A DNA stretch of 64,000 nt, from assembly GCF_004216555.1 (NCBI RefSeq), contig NZ_SGWQ01000004.1, positions 1 to 64,000 on the forward strand, in the 5' to 3' direction. The DNA is from Herbihabitans rhizosphaerae. GTDB lineage: Bacteria > Actinomycetota > Actinomycetes > Mycobacteriales > Pseudonocardiaceae. Shown one piece after another: positions 7,571 through 15,716 of this stretch. Every line of letters begins with the position of its first letter. Position 1 is the stretch's first letter. The notes under the pieces are model-generated. The model was not told the origin of the DNA and made no database searches. It worked only from the letters and a program-made list of their open reading frames with translations. A program made the position numbers and the translations under genes.

Positions 7571-8530
7571 ATGAAAATCCGACCCGCCATCGAGGCGACC
7601 GGCCTGCGCAAGTCGTTCGGCGACAAGCTCGTACTCGACGGAATCGATATCGTCGTTCCCGCCGGTTCTATCTACTCGCTGCTCGGCCCGAACGGCGCGG
7701 GAAAGACCACAGCCGTGAAGATCATGTCCTCGCTCATTCCCGCCGATTCCGGTGAAGTGTGGATCGACGGGCACGACCTCGCGACCGATCCCAATTTCGT
7801 GCGCGCCTCGATCGGCGTCACGGGACAGTTCTCCGCTGTCGACGACATGCTCACCGGCCGGGAGAACCTGCGGCTGATGGCCGAGCTGAACCATCTCGGA
7901 AAACGGGAGGGCCGCCGGCGCGCCGAGGATCTGCTGGAGCGATTCGACCTGGCCGAAGCCGCCAAGAAATCGCCGGCGCAGTACTCCGGCGGCATGCGGC
8001 GCCGGCTGGATCTGGCCATGACGCTGGTCGGCGACCCGAGGGTGATCTTCCTCGACGAGCCGACCACCGGGCTCGACCCGCGCAGCCGGCGCACCATGTG
8101 GGAGATCATCCGTGGCCTCGCAGCGGACGGTGTGACGATCTTCCTCACCACTCAGTACCTCGACGAGGCCGACGAGCTCGCCGACCGGATCGCCGTGCTG
8201 GACAACGGAAAGCTGGTCGCCCAGGGCACCGCGGCTCAGCTCAAGCAGCTGATCCCCGGTGGCCATGTCGAGCTGCGGTTCGCCGACACGCTGGCGCTGC
8301 GCGCGGCGGCGCGGGTGCTCGACGGCGGGCGGGTGGACGAGGCCGCACTGACCCTGCAGGTGCCCAGCGACGGTGACGTCGCCTCGGTCCGCGCGCTGCT
8401 CGACCGCCTGCGGGACGCGAGGGTCGAGAACGCCTCGCTGGCAGTGCACACACCCGACCTCGACGACGTCTTCTTCGCCCTCACCGGCCACCCGACCCTT
8501 GACACCCAGCAGGAAAAGGAAACCGTCTGA
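7571..8530 (+). CDS. drrA: daunorubicin-resistance (DrrA) family ABC transporter ATPase
   Basis: 319 aa. Walker A GPNGAGKTT (about residues 38-46), Q-loop in GVTGQFSAVD, signature YSGGMRRRLDLA, Walker B VIFLDEPTTGLDP, and H-loop replaced by the TTQYLDEADELADRI segment typical of DrrA. The C-terminal ~100 residues form the DrrA-specific regulatory extension. It energises export through the membrane partner encoded next. The ATG at 7571 has a GAAGAAAG site; the stop overlaps the next ATG by one base. Part of the EXLDI-DrrA-DrrB cassette; substrate unknown. Confidence 0.92.
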   Translation: MKIRPAIEATGLRKSFGDKLVLDGIDIVVPAGSIYSLLGPNGAGKTTAVKIMSSLIPADSGEVWIDGHDLATDPNFVRASIGVTGQFSAVDDMLTGRENLRLMAELNHLGKREGRRRAEDLLERFDLAEAAKKSPAQYSGGMRRRLDLAMTLVGDPRVIFLDEPTTGLDPRSRRTMWEIIRGLAADGVTIFLTTQYLDEADELADRIAVLDNGKLVAQGTAAQLKQLIPGGHVELRFADTLALRAAARVLDGGRVDEAALTLQVPSDGDVASVRALLDRLRDARVENASLAVHTPDLDDVFFALTGHPTLDTQQEKETV

Positions 8531-9297
8531 TGTCCACGGCCACCATTCACCCGATGAGTGATTCGCTGACGATGCTGCGCCGGCAGTTGCGGCATTCGGT
8601 CCGGAACATGTCGACGTTGTTCAACGCCGTGTTCTTCCCGATCATCATGCTGCTGATGTTCGTCTACATCTTCGGCGGAGCGTTCAACGTCGGCGTCGAG
8701 TACGTCCAGTACGTCTTCCCGGGAATTCTCACGATGACGATCGCGTACGGCGTCAGCATGACCGCGATCACCGTCAACAACGACATGACTCAGGGAATCA
8801 TCGACCGATTCCGCACCATGGCGATCTCTCGTGCCTCGGTGCTCACCGGGCACGCCGGCGGAGCCTTGATCCGGACCCTGGCCGGCGTCACGGTCATCAC
8901 GCTGGTGGCGTTGCTGATGGGTTTCGAGCCGAACGCCGAATTCGGTGAATGGGTGCTCGCGGTCCTGCTCTCCGCGTTCCTCATTCTCGGGATGGCCTGG
9001 ATGGTGATCGCGTTCGGGCTGAAGGCGAAGACCGTCGAGGGGGCGAGCTTCGCCGCCTTCCCGCTGCTGTTCCTGCCGTTCATGAGCAGCGCGTTCGCCC
9101 CGGCGTCCACCATGCCGGCCGGTATCCGGTGGTTCACCGACAACCAGCCGTTCACGCCGATCATCGAGACCATGCGCGGACTGCTGACCGGCACGCCGAT
9201 CGGAAACAGCGGACTGGCCGCCGTGCTCTGGTGCACCGGCCTACTGCTGGCCGGGTACGCCTGGGCCCGCCGCGCCTACGCAACGTCGGGCCGCTAA
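8530..9297 (+). CDS. drrB: ABC-2 type permease (DrrB family)
   Basis: 255 aa with about six membrane spans, beginning with a cytoplasmic helix (SLTMLRRQLRHSVRNM) then FPIIMLLMFVYIFGGAF. The core contains the ABC-2 pattern ITVNNDMTQGIIDRFRTMAISR, and the C-terminus ends in a last span and ARRAYATSGR. It is the membrane half of the DrrAB exporter, translationally coupled to the ATPase (TGATG). The operon ends about 110 nt before the 102-bp repeat. Confidence 0.9.
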   Translation: MSTATIHPMSDSLTMLRRQLRHSVRNMSTLFNAVFFPIIMLLMFVYIFGGAFNVGVEYVQYVFPGILTMTIAYGVSMTAITVNNDMTQGIIDRFRTMAISRASVLTGHAGGALIRTLAGVTVITLVALLMGFEPNAEFGEWVLAVLLSAFLILGMAWMVIAFGLKAKTVEGASFAAFPLLFLPFMSSAFAPASTMPAGIRWFTDNQPFTPIIETMRGLLTGTPIGNSGLAAVLWCTGLLLAGYAWARRAYATSGR

Positions 9298-9408
9298 GGA
9301 CGGTGCCTGTTTGAAGTTGCGTGGGTGGTTCCGTAGGGCACGCCCAGGCGGCGCTCGGTTGATGCGGGACACCCGCGTCCGGGACGTGTGTTGGCGTCCG
9401 CTCGAGTA

Positions 9409-9510
9409 TGCCCAATACGAGTCGCTCCCATCACACGACCCGATGTAGCTCAGCTCATCCACCTGGACGCGCCCGGCGGGTCACCTTCCGTGGATGGGGT
9501 AGGTGAACCT
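9409..9510. repeat. 102-bp dispersed structured repeat, copy 1
   Basis: Starts TGCCCAATACGAGTCGCTCC and ends GGTAGGTGAACCT; it matches 28559-28660 at 100 of 102 positions in the same orientation. Both copies sit between convergent genes, 15-17 nt past the stop of the leftward gene. Read as leftward RNA it can form a 7-bp stem (9490-9496 with 9456-9462, CATCCAC/GTGGATG) and a second 7-bp stem with one G-U pair (9436-9442 with 9418-9424). An alternative hairpin uses 9442-9459. The two differences between copies are outside these stems. It looks like a shared 3' element or bidirectional terminator, not a gene. Confidence 0.85.
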
Positions 9511-9525
9511 GCCAAACATGGCTAG

Positions 9526-9744
9526 CTACTTCTCCGACCGGGGTGCGCGCCGCGCGTCGTCGTCCTCCTGGGACCGGCGCGCGGCGTCGCGCATCTCGAA
9601 CATGTCGGTGGCCCAGTCACCGACCTCCCTGGCCACGTCGCGCACCGCACCGGTGATGATCGTGGCGATCCGGCCGACGTGCGAGGCGGCGGACTCGGTG
9701 AGCACCTGCACGGTGTCCTTGGTGTTCTCCGACTTGCTGACCAT
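9526..9744 (-). CDS. small charged protein downstream of the desaturase
   Basis: 72 aa. ATG at 9744, 11 nt after the desaturase stop, so it is probably the last gene of that operon. The sequence begins MVSKSENTKDTVQVLTESAA, has a central amphipathic helix (HVGRIATIITGAVRDVAREVGDW) and a strongly charged tail (RRSQEDDDARRAPRSEK). No known domain. The helix pattern suggests a membrane-surface or coiled-coil accessory protein. Its stop is 15 nt from the 102-bp repeat. Confidence 0.65.
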   Translation of the reverse strand: MVSKSENTKDTVQVLTESAASHVGRIATIITGAVRDVAREVGDWATDMFEMRDAARRSQEDDDARRAPRSEK

Positions 9745-9755
9745 GGTGGCTTCCC

Positions 9756-10874
9756 CTACGCCGCAACGGACTTCAATGGCCTCACGTTACTGGACGGCGG
9801 CGTGGTCGGCTTCTTGCGACTCGGCAGCGCCAGCTTGAAGATCTTCGCCGCGACCGAGGTGAGCTGCTTGGTCAGCCCGCCCGTGTTGTACGGCAGCCCG
9901 TACTTCTCGCAGATCGCCCGCACCTCGGGCGCGATCTGCGGGTACCGCCGCGCCGGCATGTCGGGGAACAGGTGGTGCTCGATCTGGTGCGAGAGGTTGC
10001 CGGCCATGACGTGGAACAGCGAGCCGCCGGTGATGTTGGCCGAGCCGAGCATCTGCCGGTGGTACCACTCGCCCTTGGTCTCGTTCTCCGTCTCCTCCTC
10101 GGTGAAGCTCTCCACCCCGGTGGGGAAGTGGCCGCAGAAGATGATGTTGAACGCCCAGATGTTGCGGATCAGGTTCGCCGTGGCGTTGCCCACCAGCGTG
10201 GACACGAACATCGGACCGGTGAGCGCGGGGAACAGCACGTAGTCCTTGAGCGCCTGCTTGATTCCCTTGTGCCACATGCGCTTGCGCACACCCTTGTAGT
10301 CCGACCACTTGGTCTCGCCCTTGAGCTGGCGGTCGATCTCGAGGTCGTGCGCCCACACGCCCCACTCGAACAGGAGCATCAGCAGGAACGCGTAGACCGG
10401 GTTGCCCAGGTAGTACGGCCGCCACTCCTGGTCCTCGTCCATCCGCAGGATGCCGTAGCCGATGTCCCGGTCCTTGCCGAGGATGTTGGTGTACGTGTGG
10501 TGGATGTAGTTGTGCGAGTGCCGCCAGTTCTCCGCGGGCGCCGCGGTGTCCCACTCGAACATCTTGGAGTTCAGTGCCGGGTCACGCATCCAGTCGTACT
10601 GGCCGTGCATGACGTTGTGCCCGATCTCCATGTTGTCCAGGATCTTGGACACCGACAGCGCCGCGACGCCGGCGATCCAGGCCGGCGGGAAGAAGCCGAG
10701 GAACAGCAGCCCGCGTCCGGCCACCTCCAGCCCGCGCTGGGTCTTGATGATGTCGTAGATGTACTTGCGGTCCTGCTCACCGAGGTCGGCCATCACGCGC
10801 TGGCGCAGTTCGTCGAGCTCCTTGCCGAGCTGCTCGAACTGTTGCGGCGTAAGGCGGACGGGGGTGTCAGCCAT
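9756..10874 (-). CDS. desA3: membrane fatty-acid desaturase (DesA3-like)
   Basis: 372 aa. Three histidine boxes of membrane di-iron desaturases are present: HNVMH (about residue 92), HSHNYIHH (about 123) and HQIEHH near residue 303. Hydrophobic pairs flank them (LLFLGFFPPAWIAGVAALSV; AFLLMLLFEWGVW). Probably introduces a double bond into an acyl-CoA or acyl-lipid using electrons from the reductase encoded 24 nt upstream, like the mycobacterial DesA3 and Rv3230c pair. ATG at 10874 with a GGAGGA site. The operon is reductase, desaturase, small protein, then the 102-bp repeat. Confidence 0.9.
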   Translation of the reverse strand: MADTPVRLTPQQFEQLGKELDELRQRVMADLGEQDRKYIYDIIKTQRGLEVAGRGLLFLGFFPPAWIAGVAALSVSKILDNMEIGHNVMHGQYDWMRDPALNSKMFEWDTAAPAENWRHSHNYIHHTYTNILGKDRDIGYGILRMDEDQEWRPYYLGNPVYAFLLMLLFEWGVWAHDLEIDRQLKGETKWSDYKGVRKRMWHKGIKQALKDYVLFPALTGPMFVSTLVGNATANLIRNIWAFNIIFCGHFPTGVESFTEEETENETKGEWYHRQMLGSANITGGSLFHVMAGNLSHQIEHHLFPDMPARRYPQIAPEVRAICEKYGLPYNTGGLTKQLTSVAAKIFKLALPSRKKPTTPPSSNVRPLKSVAA

Positions 10875-10898
10875 GATCGTCCTCCATTGTGGACTGTG

Positions 10899-11966
10899 TC
10901 AGATTTCGATGGTCACGTCGCCGACCGGAGTGTTGATGCACAACTGGATCTCCTCGTCCTCCTCGGACGAGGTGCTCCCGTTGAGCAGGTTCTGCACGCA
11001 TCCGGTCTTCTTGATCTGGGTGCAGGAAAAGCAGACGCCCATGCGGCAGCCGTGTTCCGGCGTCAGTCCGGCGGCCTCGGCCTGCTCGAGCAGTGAGGCA
11101 CCGGTGTTGGTCGCGCTGGTACCGGAGCGTCCGAAGTGGATGGTGCCGCCGGCGGTGCCGACCGCGGCCACCGGTGCCGGCGCGAAGTCCTCGGTGTGCA
11201 GTCGTTCGCTCACGCCGGCCTGCTTGTACCGCTGGCGCACGCTCTTCATCAGCCCGGGCGGGCCGCACAGGTACGTCTGCGCCTCGGCGAACCTCGGCGC
11301 GACGGCCCGCAGGTGCTTCACCGAGAAGAACCCGTTGAGATCGCCGGTGCCGGGCGCGTCGGTGTAGGCGAACGCGAGCCGGATGTTGGGCCGGCCCTCG
11401 GCGAGCCGCTCGATCTCGCGTTTCAGCGGGACGTCGTGCTCGGTGTACGCGTAGTGCAGGAACACGACCTCGCCGGCGTGCCCCTCGTCGACCAGCGTGC
11501 GCAGCATGGACAGCACCGGCGTGATCCCGCTGCCGCCGGAGATCAGCACCAGCGGGTCCGACCGGGTGTCCGGCAGCGAGAACGTGCCGTCCGCCGGGGA
11601 CAACCCGATCACGAGTCCCGGCCGCGCCGCGCGGTGCAGGTATTGCGAGACCAGGCCCTCCGGGTGCGCCTTGATGGTCAGCTCGATCTTGCCGTCGGCC
11701 CGGTACTGCGAGCACGACGGCGAGTAGCAGCGGGTGCGCCGCACGCCGTCGATGGTTACCGTCACCTTGACGAATTGGCCGGCCTTGAACCCGCGCCACT
11801 GCCGGGTGGGGCGCAGCGTGAGGGTGACCGTGTCCGAGGTGGACCGGTGAACGTCTGTCACCCGAGCGCGGAGTTCGCGCACGGTGAGCATCGGGTTGAC
11901 CAGTTCGAGGTAGCGGTCGAGGCCGTGCGGCGTCGTCAGAGCTTCCAGCAGCTTCAGTCCGGGCAT
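10899..11966 (-). CDS. ferredoxin-NADP reductase with C-terminal 2Fe-2S domain (desaturase electron donor)
   Basis: 355 aa. The ATG at 11966 has GAGGAGGG 8 nt upstream; an in-frame upstream start would cross the operator. The FAD domain has RCYSPS, the NAD(P) domain has ISGGSGITPVLSML and TYLCGPPGLM, and the C-terminal plant-type ferredoxin domain has CRMGVCFSC with a later Cys in TGCVQN as cluster ligands. It should pass electrons from NAD(P)H to the di-iron desaturase. It is first gene of the operon, facing the TetR gene across a perfect palindrome. Confidence 0.88.
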   Translation of the reverse strand: MPGLKLLEALTTPHGLDRYLELVNPMLTVRELRARVTDVHRSTSDTVTLTLRPTRQWRGFKAGQFVKVTVTIDGVRRTRCYSPSCSQYRADGKIELTIKAHPEGLVSQYLHRAARPGLVIGLSPADGTFSLPDTRSDPLVLISGGSGITPVLSMLRTLVDEGHAGEVVFLHYAYTEHDVPLKREIERLAEGRPNIRLAFAYTDAPGTGDLNGFFSVKHLRAVAPRFAEAQTYLCGPPGLMKSVRQRYKQAGVSERLHTEDFAPAPVAAVGTAGGTIHFGRSGTSATNTGASLLEQAEAAGLTPEHGCRMGVCFSCTQIKKTGCVQNLLNGSTSSEEDEEIQLCINTPVGDVTIEI

Positions 11967-12005
11967 CCGCGGCGCCCTCCTCGAGTCGAGTCCAATGTAG
12001 ATTCG

Positions 12006-12021
12006 GTGTACAGCTGTACAC
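12006..12021. promoter_or_regulatory. perfect 16-bp palindromic operator between desaturase operon and tetR
   Basis: GTGTACAGCTGTACAC reads identically on both strands. It lies 40 nt upstream of the reductase start and 71 nt upstream of the TetR start. On the minus strand it falls just after a TTGTCA hexamer and just before GAATCT/TCTACA, so a bound repressor would block the operon promoter. By arrangement it resembles DesT-type control of desaturase operons, though the sequence is different. Confidence 0.75.
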
Positions 12022-12091
12022 TGACAAGTGCAGCGCGACTCGGGCACGCTGTCAAGCAAGGGAGTCTGTGACGTGGAAAACAGGTGACGGC

Positions 12092-12763
12092 ATGAGCAAA
12101 GTGGTGCACGTGCGTACTCTCAACCGCATGTCGTCCGACGTCGAAGGGGCCACCGGCAGCCGGCAGGCGCGTAAGCTGCGCACCCGGCAGGCGCTGCTGG
12201 ACGGCTCGCTGCGGCTGCTGGCCGACCGGACGTTGGCCAGCCTCAGCCTGCGCGAGGTCGCGCGCGAGGTCGGGATCGTGCCGACGGCGTTCTACCGGCA
12301 CTTCGCGTCGATGGAAGACCTCGGCGTGGCGCTGGCCGAGGAGTGCATGCGCACGCTGCGGCGCGGGCTGCGCCAGGCGCGCGGGCGGCGCTCCACCAGT
12401 GACCTGATCAAGAGCTCGGTGACCACCCTGCTGGAGCAGGTGCGCGCGCACGACGCCCAGTTCCGGTACGTCAGCCGGGAGCGCTACGGCGGCGTGCCGG
12501 ACGTGCGCAGGGCGATCGCCACCGAGTTGAAGCTGATCTCCAGCGAGTTGGCCACCGACTTCGCGCGGATGCCGGCGCTGACCGCGTTCTCCGCCGACGA
12601 CCTGCGCATGGCCGCCGATCTGATGGTCGCCGCGATGATGTCGATCGTGCTGGCCCTGCTGGAGGTGGACCCGCATCAGGCGGACGACGAGCGGGAGGTC
12701 GTCGAGTCCGCCGAGAAGCAGCTTCGGTTGATCGCTCTGGGAATGGCTGTCTGGCGCTCATAA
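12092..12763 (+). CDS. TetR-family regulator of the desaturase operon
   Basis: 223 aa from the ATG at 12092. A GTG at 12068 is in frame, but its GGAG is only 3 nt away; the true start is uncertain. The HTH is RTRQALLDGSLRLL, LSLREVAREVGIVPTAFYRHFASMEDL. The C-terminal half is helical and ligand-binding. Its divergence from the desaturase operon and the palindrome between them suggest it senses acyl-CoA or fatty acid and represses desaturation, as DesT-like regulators do. Ligand not known. Confidence 0.85.
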   Translation: MSKVVHVRTLNRMSSDVEGATGSRQARKLRTRQALLDGSLRLLADRTLASLSLREVAREVGIVPTAFYRHFASMEDLGVALAEECMRTLRRGLRQARGRRSTSDLIKSSVTTLLEQVRAHDAQFRYVSRERYGGVPDVRRAIATELKLISSELATDFARMPALTAFSADDLRMAADLMVAAMMSIVLALLEVDPHQADDEREVVESAEKQLRLIALGMAVWRS

Positions 12764-12856
12764 ATCTGTCTCCCTGTTGTTGTTTAGGCCAAGATCTGGA
12801 CACGGCCGCCGGTCGGTGGAAGACGCGCGGTCACCGCGAGTGGTAGAACACCGGGT

Positions 12857-13948
12857 GTGAACGACTCTGTTGTCGTCGGAGTGCCAGTCGAATCCGCCGC
12901 GGGTGAGCGGCGGGTCGCCATGGTGCCCAAAGTCGTAGAACGCCTGCGCGCCAAGGGTTTGCGGGTCACCGTCGAGCCCGGGGCCGGCGCCGGCGCGCTG
13001 ATTCCGGACGCCGCCTACGAGAAGGCGGGTGCCACGCTCGGTGAGCCGTGGTCGGCCGACATCGTGGTGAAGGTGGCGCCGCCGACCCCCGAGGAGATCG
13101 GCCGGTTGCGGGACGGGGGAGTGCTGATCGGCTTCCTCGCGCCGCTGACCGAGCCGGAGAACGCGTCGCGGCTCGCCGAGGCGGGCGTCACCGCGTTCGC
13201 CATGGAGTCGATCCCCCGGATCTCCCGCGCGCAGTCCATGGACGCGCTGTCCTCGCAGGCCAACGTGGCCGGCTACCGGGCGACACTGCTGGCCGCGCAG
13301 CACTCCGTGCGCTTCTTCCCGATGCTGACCACCGCGGCCGGAACCGTGCCGCCGGCCAAGGCGCTGGTGCTCGGCGCCGGTGTGGCCGGGCTGCAGGCGC
13401 TGGCCACCGCGAAACGGCTCGGCGCGCACTCCACCGGCTACGACGTGCGGCCCGAGGTGGCCGACCAGGTCCGCTCGGTCGGCGCGCAGTGGCTGGATCT
13501 GGGCCTGGACGCGACCGGCGAGGGCGGCTACGCCCGTGAGCTGACCGACGAGGAGCGTGCCGAACAGCAGGCACGGCTGACCAAGTCGATCACCGGCTTC
13601 GACGTCGTGATCACCACCGCACAAGTGCCGGGACGGCGCGCGCCGACGCTGGTGACCGCCGGCGCCGTGCGCGACATGCGGCCGGGGAGCGTCGTGATCG
13701 ACCTGGCCGGCGAGTCCGGCGGCAACTGCGAGCTGTCCGTGCCGGGTGAGGTGGTCAACGCCGAAGGGATCACCATCGTCGCCCCGCTGAACCTGCCGTC
13801 GGAGATGCCCGAGCACGCCAGCGAGCTGTACGCGCGCAACGTGTCCGCGCTGGTCGAACTGCTGGTGAACGCCGACGGCGCGCTGGCCGTCGACTTCGAC
13901 GACGAGATCGTGTCCGGTTCGTGCGTCACCCGAAGGGAGGGGGACTGA
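12857..13948 (+). CDS. pntA: NAD(P) transhydrogenase alpha subunit, domain 1 (PntAA)
   Basis: 363 aa, GTG start with no strong ribosome site. The N-terminal alanine-dehydrogenase/PntA fold shows VGVPVESAAGERRVAMVPKV and ENASRLAEAGVTAFAMESIPR. The NAD-binding domain shows AKALVLGAGVAGLQALATAKRLGA, then DVRPEVADQVRSVGA. It is the soluble NAD(H)-binding component of the proton-translocating transhydrogenase. The short membrane part is encoded separately next, the split arrangement usual in actinomycetes. Operon of three genes with 0 and -4 nt spacing. Confidence 0.93.
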   Translation: MNDSVVVGVPVESAAGERRVAMVPKVVERLRAKGLRVTVEPGAGAGALIPDAAYEKAGATLGEPWSADIVVKVAPPTPEEIGRLRDGGVLIGFLAPLTEPENASRLAEAGVTAFAMESIPRISRAQSMDALSSQANVAGYRATLLAAQHSVRFFPMLTTAAGTVPPAKALVLGAGVAGLQALATAKRLGAHSTGYDVRPEVADQVRSVGAQWLDLGLDATGEGGYARELTDEERAEQQARLTKSITGFDVVITTAQVPGRRAPTLVTAGAVRDMRPGSVVIDLAGESGGNCELSVPGEVVNAEGITIVAPLNLPSEMPEHASELYARNVSALVELLVNADGALAVDFDDEIVSGSCVTRREGD

Positions 13949-14248
13949 ATGCTGGTGGAGAACCTGGCGATCCTGGTGCTCGCCGGATTCGTCGGCTTCG
14001 CGGTGATCTCCAAGGTGCCCAACACGTTGCACACCCCGCTGATGTCCGGCACCAACGCCATCCACGGCATCGTGCTGCTCGGTGGGCTGCTGGTGCTCGG
14101 GATCGGCGCGGAGGGTGCGCTGAACAAGATCCTGCTCGTGGTCGCGATCGCGTTCGGCACCATCAACGTGGTCGGCGGATTCCTGGTCACTGACCGGATG
14201 CTGGCCATGTTCAAGGAGAAGGACCGTCCCCAGAGGACCGAAACGTGA
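13949..14248 (+). CDS. pntAB: NAD(P) transhydrogenase alpha subunit, membrane domain (PntAB)
   Basis: 99 aa with three to four membrane helices (LAILVLAGFVGFAVIS; IHGIVLLGGLLVLGIGA; ILLVVAIAFGTINVVGGFLVT). It contains the VPNTLHTPLMSGTNAIHGIV motif characteristic of the transhydrogenase membrane region. ATG at 13949 directly follows the pntAA stop, with AAGGGAGGGGG upstream. The stop overlaps the pntB GTG by four bases. Confidence 0.92.
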   Translation: MLVENLAILVLAGFVGFAVISKVPNTLHTPLMSGTNAIHGIVLLGGLLVLGIGAEGALNKILLVVAIAFGTINVVGGFLVTDRMLAMFKEKDRPQRTET

Positions 14249-15630
14249 GCCAGACGGTCGTCCAGAGCCTGTACATCATCGCGTTCGCACTGTTCATCTA
14301 CGGCCTGATGGGGCTGACCGGCCCGCGCACCGCGGTGCGCGGAAACTGGCTCGCCGCAACGGGTATGGGTGTGGCCGTGATCGCCACCCTGATCACCGAG
14401 GGCATGGGCAACTGGTGGCTGATCGTGCTCGGCCTGGCGATCGGCACCGCGGTCGGAGTTCCCGCCGCGCGTAAGGTCAAGATGACCGCGATGCCGCAGA
14501 TGGTGGCGCTGTTCAACGGCGTCGGCGGCGGTGCGGTCGCGCTGATCGCGTGGGTGGAGTTCCGGCAGGACCACGGTTTCGAGCACGAGCCGGCGTACGT
14601 GGCGATCGCGTCGCTGTTCGCCGCGCTGGTCGGGTCGATCTCGTTCTGGGGCTCCAACATCGCGTTCGGCAAGCTCCAGGAACTCCTTCCCGGCCGGCCG
14701 ATCGGCATCGGCAAGCTGCAGCAGCCGATGAACCTGGCGCTGCTGGTGATCGCGCTCGGGTGCGGTGTGGCGGTCGTCGCGGGTGGACGGTCGGAGTGGC
14801 TGATGATCGGCCTGCTGGTCGCGTCCGGCGTGCTCGGCGTGACCGTGGTGCTGCCGATCGGCGGTGCGGACATGCCGGTGGTGATCTCGCTGCTGAACGC
14901 GTTCACCGGGCTGTCCGCCGCCGCGATGGGGCTCGCGCTGGACAACACCGCGCTGATCGTCGCCGGCATGATCGTCGGCGCGTCGGGTTCGATCCTGACC
15001 AACCTGATGGCCAAGGCGATGAACCGCTCGATTCCGGCGATCGTGGCCGGCGGGTTCGGTGGCACGGCGGTGGCCGGCGCGGTCGACGCGGGCGACCGGA
15101 CGGTGCGCTCCACGGGTGCCGCGGACGCCGCGATCCAGCTCGCCTACGCCAACCAGGTGATCGTCGTCCCCGGGTACGGCATGGCCGTCGCGCAGGCGCA
15201 GCACGCCGTGCGCGAGATGGCGGATCTGTTGCGGGACAAGGGAGTCGAGGTCTACTACGCGATCCACCCGGTGGCCGGCCGGATGCCGGGGCACATGAAC
15301 GTGCTGCTCGCCGAGGCCGACGTGCCCTACGAGCGGCTGCGCGAGATGGAGGACATCAACGGCGAGTTCGCGCGCACCGACGTGGCGCTGGTGATCGGTG
15401 CCAACGACGTGACCAACCCGGCGGCGGACACCGACCCCGGCTCGCCGATCTACGGCATGCCGATCCTGAAGGTGAACCAGGCGCGCTCGGTGATCGTGCT
15501 CAAGCGGTCGATGAACCCGGGCTTCGCCGGCGTGGACAACGCGCTGTACTACGACGCGCGCACCACCATGCTGTTCGGCGACGCCAAGTCCTCCGTCGGC
15601 GAGATCACGGAGGACCTCAAAGCGCTGTGA
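14245..15630 (+). CDS. pntB: NAD(P) transhydrogenase beta subunit (PntB)
   Basis: 461 aa. The N-terminal ~270 residues are eight or nine membrane helices forming the proton channel. The C-terminal ~190 residues are the NADP(H)-binding domain III with VIVVPGYGMAVAQAQHAVRE, IHPVAGRMPGHMNVLLAEA and IGANDVTNPAA. Couples proton entry to NADPH formation from NADH. GTG start overlapping the pntAB stop; last gene of the operon, followed by an elaborate inverted repeat. Confidence 0.95.
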   Translation: MSQTVVQSLYIIAFALFIYGLMGLTGPRTAVRGNWLAATGMGVAVIATLITEGMGNWWLIVLGLAIGTAVGVPAARKVKMTAMPQMVALFNGVGGGAVALIAWVEFRQDHGFEHEPAYVAIASLFAALVGSISFWGSNIAFGKLQELLPGRPIGIGKLQQPMNLALLVIALGCGVAVVAGGRSEWLMIGLLVASGVLGVTVVLPIGGADMPVVISLLNAFTGLSAAAMGLALDNTALIVAGMIVGASGSILTNLMAKAMNRSIPAIVAGGFGGTAVAGAVDAGDRTVRSTGAADAAIQLAYANQVIVVPGYGMAVAQAQHAVREMADLLRDKGVEVYYAIHPVAGRMPGHMNVLLAEADVPYERLREMEDINGEFARTDVALVIGANDVTNPAADTDPGSPIYGMPILKVNQARSVIVLKRSMNPGFAGVDNALYYDARTTMLFGDAKSSVGEITEDLKAL

Positions 15631-15644
15631 CACCCGGCTCCGTC

Positions 15645-15711
15645 GCCCCCGGTTTGTAGGTCTTCAAGACCGGCAAACCGGGGGCGGTGTGGTCTTCAAG
15701 ACCGGCAAACC
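15645..15711. terminator. nested-hairpin bidirectional terminator with duplicated half
   Basis: GCCCCCGGTTTG (15645-15656) pairs perfectly with CAAACCGGGGGC (15674-15685). The 17-nt loop contains its own inverted repeat GGTCTTCAAGACC. The segment GGTCTTCAAGACCGGCAAAC is then repeated at 15691-15710, giving a second small hairpin. It separates the convergent pntB and lysR genes (lysR stop at 15717). There is no T-run on either strand. Confidence 0.7.
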
Positions 15712-15716
15712 CGGCG

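Noticed and set aside
9241-9462. Peptide MDELSYIGSCDGSDSYWA common to both repeat copies as a transposase remnant
   Set aside because: The frame ends differently outside each copy, has no ribosome site, and the shared part is just translation of the structured repeat.
9442-9500. tRNA-like gene in the 102-bp repeat (TAGCTCAG, as in tRNA D arms)
   Set aside because: No acceptor stem, no TTCGA T-loop and no anticodon arm in register; the other copy shows the same lack.
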